The notes under the pieces were generated by a model that had not been told where the DNA came from, did no database searches, and worked only from the letters and a program-made list of their open reading frames with translations. Below are positions 1 through 7,737 of a stretch of 58,900 nucleotides of DNA, piece by piece; within the stretch, counting starts at the first letter, position 1, and each line of letters starts with the position of its first letter. Source of the DNA: Candidatus Methylumidiphilus alinenensis (GTDB lineage: Bacteria; Pseudomonadota; Gammaproteobacteria; Methylococcales; Methylococcaceae); assembly GCA_003242955.1 (NCBI GenBank), contig QJPH01000276.1:1-58900 (forward strand), in the 5' to 3' direction. The position numbers were made by a program, and so were the translations under genes.

Positions 1-792
1 GGCGGCCCAGCCTGAAACCCGGGCAATGTCGAGCGGGGCGACGGGGGCCGGACGGCTTGCACCACGCCGGGTTGGAACACCGGGGGGCTGGAACAAACCG
101 ACACTCCGCGAACGGCAACCAAAGCCCAAAAAATCACGTGGTGCAAACGGATGCTTTCCCTTCCAGCACAGCCACGGCCAAATAACGCGGTGGACCCTGC
201 CGCCCGGCGCGCTTTTGCTCTTTCTTCGACGCGCCCAACTTTGTATTGGTCACCCCAGAAGGCATCTTGCTTTACGCCCTGAGAAGTGTATGGGTTAAAC
301 TTTACGCCCCCAGGATTGCGTTTGTCAATGCCCGTCGGCAGAAAAATACACCCATTTGCAAAATTAAAATACACATTGATGAATCCATGGCTTTGGACGG
401 CTGTGCAGCACTTCCAAGTGTTTGATTGAGGCGCTGCTTGCCCGCAGCTTCACATCCCTGTGGACTGGATGCTTGAGGGACATCCATGTCCATCACCCTT
501 CGGGCGGCGGAGCCGTGAAAATCGGCTGTCCTGCCGATTTGTCCGGCAATCCCTGCCGTAATGACGGTCCAAAATCATCGTTTTGGTTCAAATTTGTCCG
601 GCATCACCGCCGGTGGGATGACGATGTCCCTGGTATTAGCAAGAATCCTGCAAATCAAGCGTTGCAAAGCCAGGTCGGTGCTAGATGCACCCTAACAGGT
701 GTCTTACTTTACGCCTAAGTAAGCGTATAATTAAAAATCTACGCCTCTAACCCTAACGCTGTCAATGTTCATTTTATGAAAAATGCACCCCG
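1..792. other. Stretch without a supportable gene
   Basis: I see no convincing gene here. Open frames exist on both strands but none shows a recognisable motif, a good ribosome site or protein-like composition. Positions 541-567 carry a half copy of the dispersed palindromic repeat that ends in CCCTGCCGTAATGACGG (full copies at 2184 and 38282). The short string CTTTACGCC recurs near 270, 301 and 709. The stretch precedes an integron-integrase remnant, so it could be decayed cassette DNA, but I could not identify a convincing attC site. Confidence 0.5.
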
Positions 793-972
793 ATGGAAAA
801 CACTAATACACCTTCAGGTGCAAAGCCGAAATTGTTGGACCAAGTGCGGGGCAAGCTTCGCCTGAAGCATTACAGCATCCACACGGAGCAGTGGTATCTG
901 GATTAGGTTAAACGTTTCGTCCTGTTGAACCGGGGCGGCAAGGGGGTGGCGAGTCCGTTGGATAACCTGTAG
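793..972 (+). pseudogene. Remnant of an integron-type tyrosine recombinase
   Basis: Translation from the ATG at 793 gives a 37-residue N-terminus with KPKLLDQVRGKLRLKHYSIH followed by TEQWYLD. This matches the opening of the N-terminal core-binding domain of integron integrases (family pattern: LLDQVR-x-K-x-R-x-x-HYS-x-RTEQ-x-Y-x-x-W-x-K-R-F-I). A TAG at 904-906 stands where the family has Trp, then the frame continues with VKRFVLLN before homology fades and a second stop appears at 970. No catalytic domain follows, so this is a truncated pseudogene. The identification rests on about 45 residues but these are the characteristic ones. Confidence 0.8.
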
Positions 973-1105
973 GGAATTGGTGGCCTTGGTTGGTCAACCA
1001 CCCCCCCCCTAGCCCCCAATGCTGTTGACACAGGTTTTACTTGCCGTTACGGCAGACTAGCTTGAATGTCGGGCAACAACAAGACGTTGCCCGATCTTGG
1101 CTGTA

Positions 1106-2161
1106 TTATTCCGCCTTCAATTTCTCCCAATACTCGGTATAAATGGTAATCGACGCACCGATGTCGGTCTGGTATTCGCCTTTAGCCAATACCTCATCAC
1201 TTGGGTAAACCGTAGTATCGTTCCGTAACTCAGGCGAAAGAAGCTTGACCGCTTCGGCGTTGGGGGTGGCGGAACCCACTTTCTCGCTGCTTAGCTTAGC
1301 AATGTCAGGGCGAAGCAGAAAGTCGATCAATCGGTGGGCCAATTCCGCATGGGGCGCATTTTTCGGGATGACTAGGCTATCCATCCAAATGATGACACCT
1401 TCCGCCGGGTAGACATAGCGAAAAGCCGGTTCTTCACGCTGAATTCTATGCGCCGCCCCGTTCCAGATGACCCCGGCATCGGCCTCACCCGTCACGAATA
1501 GCACATCTGCCGCGTCGGAATTGAACAAGCGGACGTTGGGCAGCAACTTTTTCAGCAATGCGTAGGCGCTACGGATTTGCGCCGGGTCGGTGGTGTTGCC
1601 TGAAAACCCCAGCACTCGGAAAGCGACATGAAATACTTCGCGCATGTCATTAGGCAATAGCAGCCGGCCTAAAAACATTGGCTTCCACAGGTCAGCCCAA
1701 GTTTGGATAGTACGAAGCTCGAACTTGGCCGTGTAGACTCCAATGCCAGTGGTCCCCCACAGGTAGGGGATGCTGTAATGGTTGCCGGGGTCGAAAGGCT
1801 TGTCGAGTTGGCGAGGGTCGAGATTTTTGTAATGGGGCAGTTTGTCCTTGTCGATGGGCTGCAACATGCCTTCCTTGCGCATCTTGTCAATGAAATAGGT
1901 CGAGGGAATTGCCAAATCGTAGCCGCCGCCATCCAGCAACTTAAGCTTGGCATACATGGATTCGTTGCTTTCATAGGTGGTATAGATGACACGGATGCCG
2001 GTTTCCAGGGTAAACCGGTCTAGCACCTCTTGCACCAGATAATCAGACCAACCGAACAAGCGGATTTCCTGCTCCTTGCCATGGACGATTGTGCAGCACA
2101 GGGACAGGATCAGCAAGGGGGCTATCAATCTAAACCAGCGTAGGTCAATCCCCCCAGTCAA
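1106..2161 (-). CDS. potD: Spermidine/putrescine-binding periplasmic protein (PotD-like)
   Basis: Extracellular solute-binding protein of the polyamine ABC importer, delivering spermidine or putrescine to PotBC. The mature part begins near KEQEIRLFGWSDYLVQEVLD, and family motifs such as YDLAIPSTYFIDKM, WGTTGIGVY and WADLW follow. A hydrophobic signal segment (RLIAPLLILSLCCTIVHG) precedes it. The frame is open up to 2389, but that extension translates a dispersed non-coding repeat (2184-2285). I therefore choose the TTG at 2161, which gives 351 residues, the usual PotD length. No strong ribosome site is visible before this TTG, so the start is uncertain. The gene lies 206 bp after potC and closes the pot cluster. 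Confidence 0.85.
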   Translation of the reverse strand: MTGGIDLRWFRLIAPLLILSLCCTIVHGKEQEIRLFGWSDYLVQEVLDRFTLETGIRVIYTTYESNESMYAKLKLLDGGGYDLAIPSTYFIDKMRKEGMLQPIDKDKLPHYKNLDPRQLDKPFDPGNHYSIPYLWGTTGIGVYTAKFELRTIQTWADLWKPMFLGRLLLPNDMREVFHVAFRVLGFSGNTTDPAQIRSAYALLKKLLPNVRLFNSDAADVLFVTGEADAGVIWNGAAHRIQREEPAFRYVYPAEGVIIWMDSLVIPKNAPHAELAHRLIDFLLRPDIAKLSSEKVGSATPNAEAVKLLSPELRNDTTVYPSDEVLAKGEYQTDIGASITIYTEYWEKLKAE

Positions 2162-2183
2162 TGTTGTTAATTTAAGATTTTGT

Positions 2184-2285
2184 CCGTCGTTCCGGCAGGG
2201 ATTGCCGGAACCCAGTCGCCATGGAGGGTGGCCTAAATTCACCTCCCTGTGTTCTGGATACCGGCAATCCATGCCGGTATGACGG
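2184..2285. repeat. Dispersed palindromic repeat (CCGTCGTTCCGG core)
   Basis: A 102-bp element starts CCGTCGTTCCGGCAGGGATT and ends CCGGTATGACGG, so its ends are imperfect inverted repeats. Near-identical copies lie at 38282-38382, with a divergent copy at 28249-28350, a longer version at 49619-49801 and half copies at 541-567 and 44516-44550. Here it separates potC from potD and supplies the region just upstream of the presumed potD start. Confidence 0.9.
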
Positions 2286-2367
2286 TCTTTGCATTCCCTT
2301 TCCACCCTTTTGCAAAGACTGCCTTTAGCCAGACCGAAGGGGCGAGTAAAGATTTGTTGAAATTGCC

Positions 2368-3129
2368 TCATTTCCGCTGCAACAAACATTGCGCACTGCT
2401 AACCACCAGCAATGAAACTGCAAACATCAAGCTTGCCAACGCATTGACCTCCGGTTTCACCCCCAACCTTACCATAGAGTAAATTTTTAATGGCAGCACC
2501 TCGAATTCGGGTCCGGTGACGAAGAAACTCACCACCACATCGTCCAGGGAGATGGTGAAACTCAGCAACCAGCCCGCTAGGATGGCCGGCATCGCCAAGG
2601 GCAAAACGACTTGACGCATCGCCTGCCACTCGTCCGCACCCAGGTCCTCGGCTGCTTCGATCAAATGCGGATCGAACCCCTCCAAGCGGGAGAGCACGGT
2701 CATTGTGACAAAAGGCAGGCAGAATGTCGTGTGGGATAACAGTAGGGTTAAAAAACCTAATTTGACATGCAGGGCGATGAACAGCACTAGCAACGAAACC
2801 GCCATGACAATATCGGGCGACATCAACGTGACGGACAGCAAGCCTTGCAATACAGCCCGTCCTTTGAAGCGGTAGCGGAATATCCCTATCGCGCCCAAGG
2901 TTCCAACTACGCAAGCCAAACTTGCGGCAAGCGTGGCAACCAATAGTGTATTGAATGCGGCCCAGACTAAGGTTTCGTCGGTGGCAAGGCTGCGATACCA
3001 CTCTAAGGTGTAAGACTCCCAGCGGAGGCCGTATTTTGACGAATTAAATGAAAATAGGACCAGCACCGCCATGGGCAAGTAAAGAAAACCGAAGATCAGT
3101 GCCAGGTAAGTTGATTTGAGTTTTGTCAT
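2368..3129 (-). CDS. potC: Polyamine ABC transporter permease PotC
   Basis: Inner-membrane permease of the spermidine/putrescine importer, 253 residues, close to the usual 250-265. Six hydrophobic segments are readable, beginning with YLALIFGFLYLPMAVLVLFS. The cytoplasmic EAA loop that contacts the ATPase is present as EAAEDLGADEWQAMRQVVLP. The ATG shares its A with the potB stop (TAATG), which implies translational coupling. It pairs with PotB to form the membrane channel energised by PotA. Confidence 0.93.
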   Translation of the reverse strand: MTKLKSTYLALIFGFLYLPMAVLVLFSFNSSKYGLRWESYTLEWYRSLATDETLVWAAFNTLLVATLAASLACVVGTLGAIGIFRYRFKGRAVLQGLLSVTLMSPDIVMAVSLLVLFIALHVKLGFLTLLLSHTTFCLPFVTMTVLSRLEGFDPHLIEAAEDLGADEWQAMRQVVLPLAMPAILAGWLLSFTISLDDVVVSFFVTGPEFEVLPLKIYSMVRLGVKPEVNALASLMFAVSLLVVSSAQCLLQRK

Positions 3130-3983
3130 TACGCCTGACGGTCATCTTTTGCTGCAAACCGTTTCAGGCTATAAGCATAAGCGGATAGAAACAGAAACAG
3201 CAGGCCGATTAGCACCATACTGGCCGCCGCCCCGAATGGCCAGTCGCGAGCATCAAGGAATTGGTCTTTGAGAAAATTGCCCACCAGCAAATTGCGCGAA
3301 CCGCCCAACACATCGGCAATGTAAAACAAACCCAAAGCCGGCATAAACACCAACACACTGCCCGCGATGACACCCGGCAAGGTCAATGGCAAGGTCACGT
3401 GCCAAAACCGCCGTAAACGGCCCGCGCCAAGATCGGCGGCGGCTTCCACGAAGCGGCGGTCGAGTTTTTCGATGGCACTGTACAGAGGCAGGATCATGAA
3501 CGGAAGAAGGATATACACCATGCCTATCAAAACGGCTGAACGGGTGTAGAGCAAGCGGACAGGCTCGTCAATCAGGCCAATGGCAATCAACGCGTTATTT
3601 ACCAAGCCCTTGGCCGCTAACAAGGAGCGGATGGCATAGGTGCGGACCAAGGAGTTGGTCCAAAACGGTACAACCACTAAGGTCAGCAGCACCGGGCGTA
3701 AACTGGTGCGAAACTGCGCCAAGAAGTAGGCGAAGGGATAGCCCAGTCCCAGACAGGTTAATGTTGTCATCAGGGCCAACCCCAGAGAATGGCCGAATAC
3801 CCGCAAATAAATCGGATCAAACAGGCGCAGATAGTTATCGAACCCAAATGACCAGTTAATGAATCCGCTTTCGTCACGGCCTAGAAAACTCGCGGCCAGC
3901 ACCAGCAGATTGGGAACCAAAACAAAAACTGCCAGCCAGAATGACAAAAGCAGGATGACGGAGGTTTTGAAGTAATTAGCCAT
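3129..3983 (-). CDS. potB: Polyamine ABC transporter permease PotB
   Basis: First permease of the importer, 284 residues from the internal ATG at 3983 (MANYFKTSVILLLSFWLAVF). The longer open frame upstream lies inside the HNH gene in another frame and is discarded. The EAA loop reads EAAADLGAGRLRRFWHVTLP, and about six membrane segments are visible. The start overlaps the last 8 bp of the HNH gene in the arrangement ATGGCTAA, and the stop overlaps potC by one base, so translation along this stretch is likely coupled. Confidence 0.92.
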   Translation of the reverse strand: MANYFKTSVILLLSFWLAVFVLVPNLLVLAASFLGRDESGFINWSFGFDNYLRLFDPIYLRVFGHSLGLALMTTLTCLGLGYPFAYFLAQFRTSLRPVLLTLVVVPFWTNSLVRTYAIRSLLAAKGLVNNALIAIGLIDEPVRLLYTRSAVLIGMVYILLPFMILPLYSAIEKLDRRFVEAAADLGAGRLRRFWHVTLPLTLPGVIAGSVLVFMPALGLFYIADVLGGSRNLLVGNFLKDQFLDARDWPFGAAASMVLIGLLFLFLSAYAYSLKRFAAKDDRQA

Positions 3984-4332
3984 ATATGCCCTTCTCAAAA
4001 ACCCACGGATGATGCCATTTCCTCTGCCTGACTCTGCGTTGAACCATTTGTTTATAGGCTTCTGGTGTGGGCGCAATTTTTCGTTTATGTCTTGCTTGAT
4101 TGCAAAATTTGCAGGCAGCAACAATATTGGCTTGAGAATCTCCTCCTCCGTTTTGACAGGCTTGAAGATGTTCGGCGGTGCATTGGTAACGCTCAGCCTG
4201 TTTCAGACTAATTCCGTATTTTAAGGCAAATTGTTGAGGATTGTCGGTCCACATCGGCATTTTGCAGTAGAAGCAAGTGCCAGCTTGGCGAGTATAGGCG
4301 GTAGAGCGAATAATTTTGATTTTGTCTGTCAT
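3976..4332 (-). CDS. HNH endonuclease family protein
   Basis: A 118-residue protein counted from the ATG at 4332 (MTDKIKIIRSTAYTRQAG); a start 33 bp earlier is also open. It carries two CxxC pairs, CFYC near residue 20 and CKFC near residue 76, flanking the central CTAEHLQACQNGGGDSQANI. This is the zinc-stabilised HNH fold in which the His of AEHL is the likely catalytic His and Asn of QANIV the second conserved residue. The C-terminus is basic. It stands between potA and potB in the same orientation and overlaps potB by 8 bp. Such small HNH proteins often belong to mobile or selfish DNA; no substrate can be inferred. Confidence 0.85.
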   Translation of the reverse strand: MTDKIKIIRSTAYTRQAGTCFYCKMPMWTDNPQQFALKYGISLKQAERYQCTAEHLQACQNGGGDSQANIVAACKFCNQARHKRKIAPTPEAYKQMVQRRVRQRKWHHPWVFEKGIYG

Positions 4333-4824
4333 GAATAGCTCAAAGTTGATCGATAAGGAACCCATTCACTACGAAGTAGATGAGATGGGAACCAGTCGAG
4401 AACCCCGAACTGGCAAAACAGACATTCCAATAGAAATTGTCTAAATAATTTATACACCATCTAGACTAACAAATGCAAGCGCAACTTTGGAGACTTGTGT
4501 ATAAGGATGAGAGCCCCGGCATGGGAACCCTTATCTTGCAAGCTCCTGCTTGACCGTTCTTCGGGAAGCTGGAGCTTCAAAAACCCCATTCCCAAGCTGG
4601 AGCTTCACTGCCATTAAGTTAAGCGTTTATCGGAACGCCAAGCCCCAGCTTGGCATCAGGGTGTACCGCGCCAAGCTGGAGCTTGGCGTTCCGTCAAGGG
4701 CTGATTTCACGCTTAATGCATCTTAACTTAATGGCAGTGAAGCTGGAGCTTGGGAACGAGCAAAAGCTGGAGCTTGGGAACGAGCAAAATCGAATTGTTT
4801 AGTGAAGGAATATTTTGTTTTGTT
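4333..4824. other. Gene-free stretch of repeats between potA and the HNH gene
   Basis: No gene is visible in this 490-bp gap inside the pot cluster. It contains the family A inverted-repeat element at 4605-4740. Around it are short palindrome-like repeats of the type AAGCTGGAGCTTGGGAACGAG at 4520-4604 and 4741-4788. The same flanking repeats recur at 57266-57400 near the curli genes. The gap makes it unlikely that potA and potBC form one compact operon today. Confidence 0.7.
4605..4740. repeat. Family A inverted-repeat element, copy 1
   Basis: A 136-bp element with perfect 19-bp terminal inverted repeats, TCACTGCCATTAAGTTAAG on the left and its reverse complement on the right. The interior holds a second palindrome, GGAACGCCAAGCCCCAGCTTGG and its near-complement CCAAGCTGGAGCTTGGCG with GTTCC. 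Other copies lie at 34088-34230 (core inverted) and 57126-57260, and the same ends bound different cores at 38254-38402 and 58048-58160. It encodes no protein and resembles a MITE. Confidence 0.9.
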
Positions 4825-5928
4825 TCACAGCACTTCCGCCGCGCCCAATAAAATGACTTCCCTCCCTCCAACCCAACTCACCCCAACGCGCTGTCCCACT
4901 TGAAAATCAAAGGCATGTTCTTCCTGGTCGAAAAACGAGCAGGCATTCAAACGTTTGCCGCTGTCCAGTTCAACCACGCAATCCAACGTCATGCCTTTGT
5001 AAATTTGCTCGACGAGTCGTCCGCGTAACCGAGCGGACGGGTCGGAATGATCGACCAAATGAATATCTTCGGGGCGTAAAAGCACACTGAAGTTGTCGCC
5101 TATCCCAAGGTTTTTAGATTGGCGCAACACGCAAGCCAGCCCTTCCACACAGGCAGCAAATGAATCATCTTCAAGACGGGCTGAGACTATGCCTTCCAGC
5201 AAATTACTTTCGCCGACAAATTGCGCGACAAAAAAGCTGGCTGGGTTTTCGTAAATCTCACGCGGCCCACCGATCTGCTCAATCCTGCCGGCCCGCATGA
5301 CCACCACTCGATCAGACATGGACAGAGCCTCTTCCTGGTCGTGGGTGACAAAAACGAAGGTGATGCCCAACTGGCGTTGCAGGGCCTTCAATTCCACTTG
5401 CATGGCCCTGCGCAATTTGGAGTCCATTGCGCTCAGGGGTTCATCCAGCAGCAGCACACGGGGCCGGTTGACCAAAGCCCGCGCCAACGCCACGCGCTGT
5501 TGCTGGCCCCCGGACAATTGATTCGGTTTACGGTCGCCGTATTCGGGCAAATGCACTGCCGCCAAAGCTTGCTGCACCCGTTCCGTTCGTTCTGCCCTCG
5601 GGATTTTTTTCATCCGCAGGCCGAAAACGACATTGTCGAACACACTCAAATGGGGGAACAGCGCGTAACTTTGAAACACCGTGTTGACGTTGCGCCTGTC
5701 GGGGGGGAGTTCGTTGACCCGAACCCCGTCGAGCAGAATATCCCCGAAATCTGGCGTTTCAAAACCCGCCAGCAAACGCAGCAAAGTTGTCTTGCCGCAA
5801 CCCGACGGACCCAGCAGGGTCAGGAATTCGCCCTCGGCAATGTGCAGGTCAAAGCCGTCCAGCACTTTCAAACCGTCATAGGCTTTGGCAATGGATTTAA
5901 ACTCGACAACGGTGCGGTTATTAGGCAA
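4825..5928 (-). CDS. potA: Polyamine ABC transporter ATPase PotA
   Basis: ATP-binding subunit of the spermidine/putrescine importer, 367 residues (usual length about 370). Walker A is GPSGCGKTT (residues 40-48), the Q loop follows at FQSYALFPH, the signature is LSGGQQQRVALARA (138-151), Walker B is VLLLDEP (158-164) and the switch His is in FVTHDQ (192-197). A C-terminal TOBE-like regulatory domain follows from about residue 280. It is the first pot gene in transcription order but is separated from potB by repeats and an HNH gene. Confidence 0.95.
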   Translation of the reverse strand: MPNNRTVVEFKSIAKAYDGLKVLDGFDLHIAEGEFLTLLGPSGCGKTTLLRLLAGFETPDFGDILLDGVRVNELPPDRRNVNTVFQSYALFPHLSVFDNVVFGLRMKKIPRAERTERVQQALAAVHLPEYGDRKPNQLSGGQQQRVALARALVNRPRVLLLDEPLSAMDSKLRRAMQVELKALQRQLGITFVFVTHDQEEALSMSDRVVVMRAGRIEQIGGPREIYENPASFFVAQFVGESNLLEGIVSARLEDDSFAACVEGLACVLRQSKNLGIGDNFSVLLRPEDIHLVDHSDPSARLRGRLVEQIYKGMTLDCVVELDSGKRLNACSFFDQEEHAFDFQVGQRVGVSWVGGREVILLGAAEVL

Positions 5929-5971
5929 GGTCTCAAGAGGGCTTGGAGGGTTGTTTAGATAAAAGATTATA

Positions 5972-6076
5972 AGACAGGACCGTAAGGGCGCAATAGCGGT
6001 ACTCCGCGTATTGCGCCGGATGGGGATCGTCCAACAGTCGGCGCAATACGGCTTCGCCTATTGCGCCCTTCGGACC
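5972..6076. repeat. GCGCAATA-type palindromic repeat
   Basis: The sequence GACCGTAAGGGCGCAATAGCGG, then CGCGTATTGCGCC, then GGCGCAATACGG and CTATTGCGCCCTTCGGACC form a nested inverted repeat. Relatives are at 27343-27446 and 34022-34068, with short pieces near 32650 and 33697. It lies upstream of potA; no promoter can be picked out of it with confidence. Confidence 0.8.
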
Positions 6077-6163
6077 TCATATTTTCGCATTGGGCGACCA
6101 ACGGATAACATCCCTCCAAGGGATGTTATCCGTGTTTTCATGGCAACCCGGCTACGACTTTCT

Positions 6164-6977
6164 TCAGACGTGACGGCGACCAAAGCCAATTAGGCCAGCC
6201 AATGCAGAGCCGACTAGCCAGATTGCAGACGGGATGGGCGTGGTCGCATTGGTAGGCGTAGCCACAAAGGATTCAGAATAACCGCTGTAATCAAAATAAT
6301 ACCCAGCGATCTGCCCACTGTCGTTGATGCTCACGGCAGCGTTGCCATATACCCCTGGCACATTCAGGGTTGTGAACACGCCATTGCTTTCCACGAAACC
6401 ATGGTTGCCTCTGCCATTCCAATACAACCCCGCGACTTGCCCGCTGGCGTTAATGCTATAGGCATCAGTATAAACTGTCCCCGGCGCATTCAGGGTTGTG
6501 AACACGCCATTGCTTTCCACGAAGCCATGGGAACCACCGTCGGCATCATAATAATATCCCGCGACTTGCCCGCTGGCGTTGATGCTATAGGCATGAGTAA
6601 AAACTGCCCTCCGGCTCGTTCAAGGTTGTGAATACGCCATTGCTTTCCACGAAGCCATGTGCGGTACCGCTGGTATCCGAATACAACCCCACGACTTGCC
6701 CGCTGGCGTTGATACTATAGGCCGCGGTGGTTCTAGTAGCCCCTGGGTCGTCCAAGGTTGTGAACACGCCATTGCTTTCCACGAAACCATGAACCTTATT
6801 GCTGGCATCCGAATAATATCCCGCGACTTGCCCGCTGGCGTTGATGCTGTAGGCTTGGGTGTTGGTTGCTGCCCCCGGCGCGATTAGTGTGGTAAAGCTA
6901 TAACTGGCCGCTGTTGCAGACAAAGGCAAGTAGCCAATGATAGTGGCTAGGCATAGGTGTGGCAGGTGATGTTTCAA
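6164..6977 (-). pseudogene. HAF-repeat protein with PEP-CTERM-like tail, frameshifted
   Basis: Reading from a TTG at 6977 (GGAG six bases upstream) gives a signal peptide (HHLPHLCLATIIGYLPLSATAA) and tandem repeats of about 40 residues of the form AYSINASGQVAG followed by HGFVESNGVFTTL, the HAF repeat. The C-terminus TTPIPSAIWLVGSALAGLIG with FGRRHV is a PEP-CTERM-type sorting signal: Pro motif, hydrophobic helix, basic end. The frame breaks near 6600-6615, where one repeat has one extra base (GCCCTCCGG against GTCCCCGG in the next repeat). Both frames on either side are otherwise intact. It may be a recent mutation, a sequencing error, or slippage in repeats. The intact product would be a secreted, sorted surface protein of about 270 residues. 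Confidence 0.75.
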
Positions 6978-7103
6978 GGCGATCTCCAAGCAAGTTTTAA
7001 GGTTTATCAATGACGAATATAACACTCGACGAACAGCCATTCAATGCGCGTTGCGTTGCTCTTGGCGTTGCGTCGTTGCGCCGTTGCGTGAGACTTTCTT
7101 TCC

Positions 7104-7131
7104 TTGACTTTCCAACAACTGCACATACAAT
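7104..7131 (+). promoter_or_regulatory. Probable sigma-70 promoter of the toxin-antitoxin pair
   Basis: TTGACT (7104-7109) and TACAAT (7126-7131) each match the consensus at five of six positions and are 16 bp apart. The antitoxin ATG follows at 7171. An AT-rich imperfect inverted repeat (CTATGTCTATACTATAG, about 7144-7160) lies between promoter and gene and could be the antitoxin operator; that part is inference. Confidence 0.55.
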
Positions 7132-7170
7132 GGAATGACAAACTATGTCTATACTATAGGAATTTTTATC

Positions 7171-7434
7171 ATGGTGCGCAATTCGACTTATCAGCTTCGA
7201 CTTGATGAAACAACCAAACGGGAATCTTTTGCCGTTTTTCATGAACTTGGAATAACACCGGCGGAGGGGATGAGGATTTTTCTGTCCGCTGTTGCCAGGA
7301 CAAAATCAATCCCCTTTCCCATCGAGTACACTCCAAACGAAAGGACTGCCAACGCTCTCTTGGCAGACGATGAGGCAAAAGGATACAAAGAATTCGATAA
7401 TTTGGATGATTTATTTTATGACCTTAAAAACTAG
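7171..7434 (+). CDS. RelB/DinJ-family antitoxin
   Basis: An 87-residue protein from the ATG at 7171 (MVRNSTYQLRLDETTKRESF). The N-terminal part has the ribbon-helix-helix layout of RelB/DinJ antitoxins: a strand QLRLDE, a helix KRESFAVFHELG and the second helix TPAEGMRIFLSAVARTKSIPFPI. The C-terminal tail, rich in acidic residues, should bind and neutralise the toxin. An earlier in-frame ATG at 7135 lies within the presumed operator. The stop codon touches the toxin start codon directly, as expected for a coupled type II module. Such antitoxins usually repress their own promoter. Confidence 0.88.
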   Translation: MVRNSTYQLRLDETTKRESFAVFHELGITPAEGMRIFLSAVARTKSIPFPIEYTPNERTANALLADDEAKGYKEFDNLDDLFYDLKN

Positions 7435-7728
7435 ATGCGGCTGATAAAGCGATCAACTGCTTTTAAGCGTTCATATAAGCTTATGGAGAAGCGGGGGAAA
7501 GAAATGGACAAGCTTCATACAGCCATTAAACTTCTTGCACAGGATTTGCCTCTCCCGGCTTATTATAGAGATCATCCCCTAAGCGGAAATTTTGTCGGCT
7601 TTCGAGATATTCACATTGAGCCTGATTGGTTGCTGATCTACAGTAAGCATAATGCTATTCAAAACTCTCCAGAAGGCATTCTCTATCTTGAATTAACGGG
7701 GACACATTCGGATTTATTTTCGAAATAG
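7435..7728 (+). CDS. YafQ-family mRNA interferase toxin
   Basis: A 97-residue RelE-superfamily toxin of the YafQ branch, which cleaves mRNA on the ribosome. The N-terminus RLIKRSTAFKRSYKLMEKRG is typical. The C-terminal half shows YYRDHPLSGNFVGFRDIHIE then PDWLLIYS, and the closing LELTGTHSDLF, where the last His is the position generally required for activity. Its ATG directly follows the antitoxin stop. chrA begins only 9 bp after its own stop, so the two may share a transcript. Confidence 0.9.
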   Translation: MRLIKRSTAFKRSYKLMEKRGKEMDKLHTAIKLLAQDLPLPAYYRDHPLSGNFVGFRDIHIEPDWLLIYSKHNAIQNSPEGILYLELTGTHSDLFSK

Positions 7729-7737
7729 GAAAAATGC

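Noticed and set aside
26..298. A 90-codon plus-strand frame at the left edge
   Set aside because: No motif, unlikely composition, no ribosome site and no neighbour; probably chance in GC-rich DNA.
1..800. attC recombination sites of integron cassettes
   Set aside because: Short matches such as GTTAAAC (about 294) occur, but I could not pair them with an inverse core at a suitable distance.
2162..2389. 76-residue N-terminal extension of PotD
   Set aside because: It is the translation of a dispersed repeat that is non-coding elsewhere (for example at 38282); the remaining 351 residues match the family length.
5221..5958. Long plus-strand frame of 245 codons opposite potA
   Set aside because: It is the antisense shadow of a clearly functional ABC ATPase gene and shows no motif of its own.
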